DNA from: Sphagnum magellanicum
Taxonomy: Eukaryota > Streptophyta > Sphagnopsida > Sphagnales > Sphagnaceae
Direction: 5' to 3'
NCBI GenBank assembly: GCA_021904315.1
Contig: CM038914.1
Location: 9,936,001-10,000,000 of the forward strand
Length of the DNA: 64,000 bases
The notes beneath the pieces were generated by a model, which saw nothing but the letters and a program-made list of their open reading frames with translations, made no database searches and was not told the DNA's origin. The position numbers were made by a program, and so were the translations under genes. Positions 59,680 to 64,000 of this stretch are shown here, piece by piece (the stretch's first letter is position 1; each line of letters begins with the position of its first letter).

Positions 59680-62020
59680 AAAAATGAATATTTTGTAATT
59701 AAAATCTTGACACATGTTTCAAAAGAGTTTTGATTTCATGATAAGTTTTTGTTTAGGAAGGGTGCTTGCAATGGTATGCAAGGTTTCTTTTGTTTGTTTA
59801 TGATTTTTTTTCAATTAAGTTGCAAACAATTGAACAAGATATTCCTTTTTTTACAAGTAAGGATCAATATAAAATCATATATATCGTAGTACCCTATCAT
59901 GCCCGTCAATGACAATTTGATGAAAATGTTAGTGACCTTGTCAATACAACCCTTCTATCACCAATTTTTACATGGTCCCACCCTTTGGGGGTTTTATCTT
60001 TGGTAATGATGTGTTCTTTGTCATTGTCACCATGAGCCATGCTACTTTAATTGTAAATTTCTTTTTTTCACATGCTTCTTCTCCTTAGCAATGGTGGAGT
60101 TCTTGATTAATGAGTGTTGCAAGATGTGTTTCCTATTTTTTTGTGTTATTTTGTGTTTCTAATTACTTGAAGCAAAAGGTGTAGAGTGGTTGAAGGGCAA
60201 GGGAAGGAGAATGTTGGTCATTGTAATAATGCACAATTGTTGTAGAGTCCCTACAAGAAGCTAGCAAGTAGCTGATGAGAAGCTTGCAACTTTAGCCAAC
60301 ATGCTTTTTTGGGACATTTTGCATCAATTCCATTTGAGTAGGTACTCTTTGCTTCATTTTTTTTCCTTTCTACATGTCTCTTGTTATGTATGAGTTCTCA
60401 CTTTCACAAATTGCAATTTGAAGTTTGTTGGTTTTTCTTTCTTTTGGAGTGAATGTTGGCACTAGTTATAGGTCATTATGGTCGTGAGTGATAGGTGATA
60501 CAAGTGTTCCAGACTTATATGCATCAATTTTTTTGGGTGTTCTTTCGTGTTTTTGTTTCCTTCCTTGAGGGATCCAAGTTCGTGGTTTTAGAGTTGTGGA
60601 CTATTATTGTTGGCTATGACCAAAAAGAAAAGCTCATGAAGGATGCATGCATAATCTTGTGAGGAGTGTGGTAGTAGCGATGACTATGTGACCTCATCTG
60701 GATGCAATTCTAGCGTGAATTCTTCTTCGTGGGCTTTATGGCATGCAGTCGTAGTGGGGCACAACAACTCTAGAATGGCTTAAGTCCAGCAAACTCCCTA
60801 GCAACTTTGGTTTTTTTGGGAGAATTGGCCAGTCTGCGGTGGAGATACTCCCAATTTGGGCATATGTGGTCTCGGTATTAGGATCCTCATTTGACCATAT
60901 GAATATCCCTCTTTTGAGGGTATTTGGGTCCTTGTTTGATGATATTGAAAGTCCTCCATTGAGGATTTCACGTGTGACACACAATCCCTGAAGGAGGAGC
61001 CTACTCACAATCCAAGAAGCCCCTATAACAATTCTTTACAAATTCATAATTAATTGATAAAATGTCCAAAAAACTGGCTTGAATTTCAGTTGAGTTTCAA
61101 ATTGTCTTGTATTCAAGGGGAAAAAATGAGTGTAGGACAAACTTCAAATCTAATTTGCTCAAAATGCTTATTTTGAAGGGTTTAGGTGCTTATACCTTAG
61201 CTTTATTAGGACCATTTTTGCAATTTGGTTTTTGTTGTCCTTAGAGGTTCATGCTCTTTAAAGTTCTGTGGTTTTTTTTGTCTGTGTTTTTTTCAGCTTC
61301 TTTTTGTTTGGAGATTTCCTTTCCTTCTCCTTTTAGAATTTTCTCTTCTTTTCTCTCTCTGTTTGTATTCCACTATCCTTCTGATTTCTTTGGTGTTCTC
61401 CAAGTCTCTGTTATGTTCTGTTGAGCTAGCCAGCTCAATGGCTATGTCTTCCCATACTGGCAGACTTCTCTCAGTATGTTTGTTACATATCCACCTGCTG
61501 CTTGAGAGCTGATGAAGTCAGTGGGGATGTTGTGGGGATGTTGTGGAAGTTGATCAATACCATGCACATTGCTGCGGAAGGTTGCCGAACATGTCTGTTT
61601 CTGTCACTTATTATTCAACCACTCATTATATTTGGTATTGTTTGGTTACTGTTTTGGTTCTGTTTTCTCAATTCTATAGGGTTAGCTTTTCTCTTCTATT
61701 TTGTTTGCTGATATTTTGTTAGATCTGAAATCTCTATAACCTTGTTATTGAATCATTTTTCAACTCTTTCAATTCTCTCCTGAATCACCATATACTCTAA
61801 GCAAAACACGAAGGCAAATACCTGCTTCCATTTGTTCCCTTATATCATGTGGTCTGAAATCCAATTTATTCACTTCTGCAATCATTGCTCAATTTTGTCA
61901 TCTAGCAGCAGAGTTTCAAAATGCAGATAGGGTTTGTGATGCAGATATGATAGCATCACTTCAGTAACTATTATATCTGCAACTGACGTTCAGGCAATGA
62001 ATAAGTCCTGAAAGGCTTGG
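59680..62020. other. Intergenic between relics and H2A.Z
   Basis: No recognised gene. 61,225-61,711 has two hydrophobic plus-strand frames (Phe/Leu-rich) without domain. It lies beyond the H2A.Z 3' end. Apart from the weak 60.74-kb frame, nothing is supported. Confidence 0.55.
60736..61008 (-). other. Open frame with short internal repeat, status unknown
   Basis: 90 codons. The phrases SISSNKDPNT and IFIWSNEDPNT repeat at 15-16 residue spacing, reflecting a DNA-level duplication. No domain, splice partner or start context supports a gene. Confidence 0.2.
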
Positions 62021-62025
62021 CCAAT

Positions 62026-62031
62026 TTTATT
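62026..62031 (-). promoter_or_regulatory. Candidate poly(A) signal of H2A.Z
   Basis: The minus strand reads AATAAA about 190 nt after the H2A.Z stop codon, a reasonable 3' UTR length. Plant poly(A) signals are loose, so this is only the best-matching hexamer. Confidence 0.4.
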
Positions 62032-62218
62032 TTTTGGGGATTGCTATTTTTTTGGGAGTTTCCTAGTACCTACATGAGCGGGATGTAGGTCTTCTGCAGC
62101 TCCAGATCTTGTGCACTCTCTATTGGAGGAGCTCCAAGGTCTCCACCTCATGGTCAGCCTCATGGGTAGTCATATTTTTACCCAATTTTTTGTTGACAGT
62201 CACCGAGCAGCAGCTGTG

Positions 62219-62854
62219 TCAATCCTTTTTTGATGATTTGTTGATGAGGGATTTATGGATGTGTGGGATGACCCCGCCTCCCGCAATTGTGCCCTTGATC
62301 AAAGTGTCCAGCTCTTCATCTCCTCGAATTGCAAGCTGCAGATGGCGGGGTGTGATGCGCTTGACCTTCAGATCTTTGCTGGCATTTCCTGCAAGTTCCA
62401 AAACCTCAGCTGTGAGGTATTCAAGAATGGCAGCTGAATACACTGCAGCCGTTGCACCCACTCTTCCATTTGCTGCCACTCGTGACTTCAGTAGCCTGTG
62501 TATACGCCCCACTGGAAACTGCACAAGTGGAAACAGAGATTAGATGTCATGTACACACACACACAAGCAGAAACCACAAGAGGATTTGTTTTATGGAAGT
62601 TGTTGGACTAGGGAGAAGAGAGAGGGAGTGAGAGACGCACGCTCACACACATACATACACATACACATCCATACACACATGTGCCCTACAATTGATAGAA
62701 AGCAAACCTGCAGTCCAGCACGAGAGGATCTAGAGATGGGTTTTTTCTTGTCCTTGTTGTCACTCATGTCTGCAGACTTCTCCAGCAACAAACCCTTGGT
62801 TCCTTTCCCCGCCTGGTTTCCTCCTCCTCCTCCTCCTACCACCGCCACCACCAT
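62219..62854 (-). CDS. Histone H2A.Z variant, two exons
   Basis: Encodes a histone H2A of the H2A.Z class, which pairs with H2B and replaces H2A in nucleosomes, often near transcription starts. Exon 1 is 62,708-62,854 and exon 2 is 62,219-62,518. They join in phase 0 at the Gln/Phe pair of the AGLQ-FPVGR motif. Exon 2 carries the whole histone fold: [18 protein letters not shown] (alpha 1/L1), [18 protein letters not shown], the acidic patch in [12 protein letters not shown], and the H2A.Z-type docking domain [17 protein letters not shown], ending KSSKKD. The first in-frame ATG gives 148 residues. The expected plant tail (AGKGTKGL) starts only at residue 15, and the codon before it is CAG rather than ATG, so the protein has an MVVAVV-Gly6-NQ extension or starts differently. 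The core is intact, so it is probably functional. Class assignment is near certain; only the N-terminus is in doubt. Confidence 0.93.
62519..62707 (-). other. Intron of the H2A.Z gene
   Basis: A 189-bp intron in phase 0. The donor reads CTGCAG|GTTTGC and the acceptor reads CTTGTGCAG|TTTCC on the minus strand. It contains a CA/TG-rich microsatellite at about 62,640-62,682. Removing it restores the uninterrupted AGLQ-FPVGR histone motif, which is the best evidence for the exact boundaries. Confidence 0.9.
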
Positions 62855-63120
62855 TGTTGTCGCTCCCACACAAAATTCCTACTCTCTGATTTTCTTGATC
62901 GCATCCCAGACAAAGAAAGAAAACCCCTCTTCAAAAGAACACCCCCCCGCCCAAAAAACACCTCAAGAAAATCAAATGCAATATGGGTCTTGTTCTTGTT
63001 CTTGACCAAGATGTGAGCCTCCTAAAGCTCCAACAACTTCACCATTGCAACTATTGCAACTAGCAAGGAAAGAACTAAAGTCTCCTGCAATTTGAAAGTA
63101 GCGCCTCTCACAACAGCAAA

Positions 63121-63127
63121 TTTTATA
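63121..63127 (-). promoter_or_regulatory. Candidate TATA box of the H2A.Z gene
   Basis: The minus strand reads TATAAAA about 270 bp upstream of the first in-frame ATG. That distance allows a long 5' leader. It is the only clean TATA motif in the near upstream region, but its use is inferred. Confidence 0.45.
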
Positions 63128-63165
63128 ATGCGATCAAGTTTGTGAGGAAGAGGAGGAAAAGAAGA

Positions 63166-63171
<6 letters not shown>

Positions 63172-63208
<37 letters not shown>
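63172..63208. repeat. (GA)n / (TC)n tract upstream of H2A.Z
   Basis: An almost pure GA dinucleotide run of about 36 bp, just upstream of the TATA-like motif. On the gene strand it is a TC tract, similar to the pyrimidine patches and GAGA-type elements common in plant core promoters. Confidence 0.8.
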
Positions 63209-63210
<2 letters not shown>

Positions 63211-63324
63211 TGTTGATGAAGCACCCAAGAAAAGGAAGGAGATTTGAGCGTGGCGGAAGCGCAAGAGAGCGATGGCGGGCAACATGCGAGACGAGGAAGA
63301 AAGTGATCATGGCAGCCGCAGGAG

Positions 63325-63445
63325 CTGCAGGCATGGGGTTAACTGGCATGGATGGGGTTACGGTTAACTGTTAACTGGCATGGATGGGTTTACTGTTAAC
63401 TGGCATGGATGGGAGTTACAGTTAACTGTTATCTGTTCGTTGAAT
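63325..63445. repeat. Short tandem repeat rich in TAACTG motifs, H2A.Z upstream region
   Basis: Units built from GTTAACTG and GGCATGGATGGG recur about four times with variable spacing. At least five TAACTG hexamers are present, matching the plant MYB core (CNGTTR on the other strand). The block sits 200-320 bp upstream of the TATA-like motif. A regulatory role is a guess; the repeat itself is seen directly. Confidence 0.6.
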
Positions 63446-63604
63446 ATTGTTGTTGTTTTTTTTTTTTGGTTCTTGTTTTTTCTTGTAGCTTGCCAGCTTC
63501 AGGGATTCGATCCCTCTACCTGTTTCACACATTCTGGATCTGCACATTTCTAGTTCCACACTCTAGTTTCACCTAGCTGGTAATCACCAATCCATGAAAA
63601 CCTG

Positions 63605-63905
63605 ATTTCCATCCAGGTAGACTAATTTCCATCCAATTTTATCCAATTTCAATCCAAGGATGCCTTTTTTTTGGTCCAAGTGTATACCATTTTTCATCCA
63701 AGTAATGGATATTTTCTTCCAAGCTTACAAGTTTCCAATCCAAGTAAGCAATTTTCCCATCCAAGCATATACAAAATTTTCATCAAAACAGACCAATTTC
63801 CGATCCAAGAAAGCAAAATTGCATCTAAGTATTGCAAAATCTCTAAACACCTAGGTATACCAACTTTTGCATCTAAGTATGCAAATTTCTATCCAACTAG
63901 AGCAG
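63605..63905. repeat. Degenerate TTTCC-ATCCAAGTA tandem repeat
   Basis: About a dozen imperfect units of roughly 25-30 bp, each containing ATCCAAG or ATCTAAG followed by an AT-rich spacer. The short open frames here are by-products of the periodicity. No gene is visible. Confidence 0.65.
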
Positions 63906-64000
63906 TCAATTGAGGATTTGGGGTCCTAATTTCCTGTTCTAGTTACCTAACCATGGTAAGAGTTACAGGTCTTTTTTTTCCTTTGTTTTCCCTGGTGAAT

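Noticed and set aside
62544..63005. 153-codon plus-strand frame over the H2A.Z exon 1 region
   Set aside because: Antisense of the H2A.Z exon, intron and leader; its Pro, Thr and His runs come from the CA and GGA simple repeats.
63022..63349. Minus-strand frames with poly-Ser/Leu
   Set aside because: Generated by the (TC)n tract upstream of H2A.Z; no domain and no link to the histone frame.

Overview
The window looks like nuclear DNA of a land plant with a large, repeat-rich genome. It is AT-rich. Its one intact gene encodes a plant-type histone H2A.Z, split by a short GT...AG intron. The recognisable mobile elements are plant classes: Ty1/copia elements, a hAT transposase with a BED-type zinc finger, and a CACTA-type DUF4216 fragment. 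I cannot name the lineage from sequence alone.

Layout. 1-12.6 kb holds no recognisable gene, only dispersed and tandem repeats (43-bp, 45-bp and 82-bp arrays, a 50-nt hairpin, a 19-G run). 12,653-26,073 is one old LTR retrotransposon (LTRs about 265 bp, starting TGTTAATG and ending CATTAACA) on the minus strand. Its decayed copia gag/pol lies at 21.7-25.6 kb, and later insertions have stretched it, including a hAT relic at 17.2-19.5 kb and two copies of an unrelated LTR-like repeat at 13.35-15.06 kb. 26-36 kb is intergenic: foldback repeats, a 76-bp tandem array, and a dispersed repeat split by an 832-bp insertion.

36-46 kb is the most unusual part. Two decayed multi-exon genes face each other. 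The minus-strand one (45,832 to 38,824) has at least ten exon-like blocks, several bounded by clean splice sites. Its last three exons read like a permuted (beta-type) DNA amino-methyltransferase, and a middle exon tentatively reads like a ParB-type nuclease fold. The plus-strand one (36.4-38.4 kb) is unidentified. The minus gene has a 490-bp internal tandem duplication that copies a 69-bp exon, and an LTR-like insertion in one intron. 46-52.7 kb has a DUF4216 fragment and an array of about 196-bp repeats in both orientations.

52,704-58,689 is a Ty1/copia element (minus strand) with a complete 3' LTR, PPT and PBS, and a 5' LTR cut to about half. It is broken by frameshifts and lost catalytic or zinc-binding residues. 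58.7-59.7 kb holds coding-like relics with splice sites. 62,219-62,854 is the H2A.Z gene (minus), with a TATA-like box, a (GA)n tract and a repeat of TAACTG motifs upstream.

The genes do not form a pathway: there is one housekeeping chromatin gene in a sea of transposon and gene relics. Stop codons in the relics and differences between LTR copies are mostly C-to-T or G-to-A changes, as expected of long-methylated, silenced DNA.
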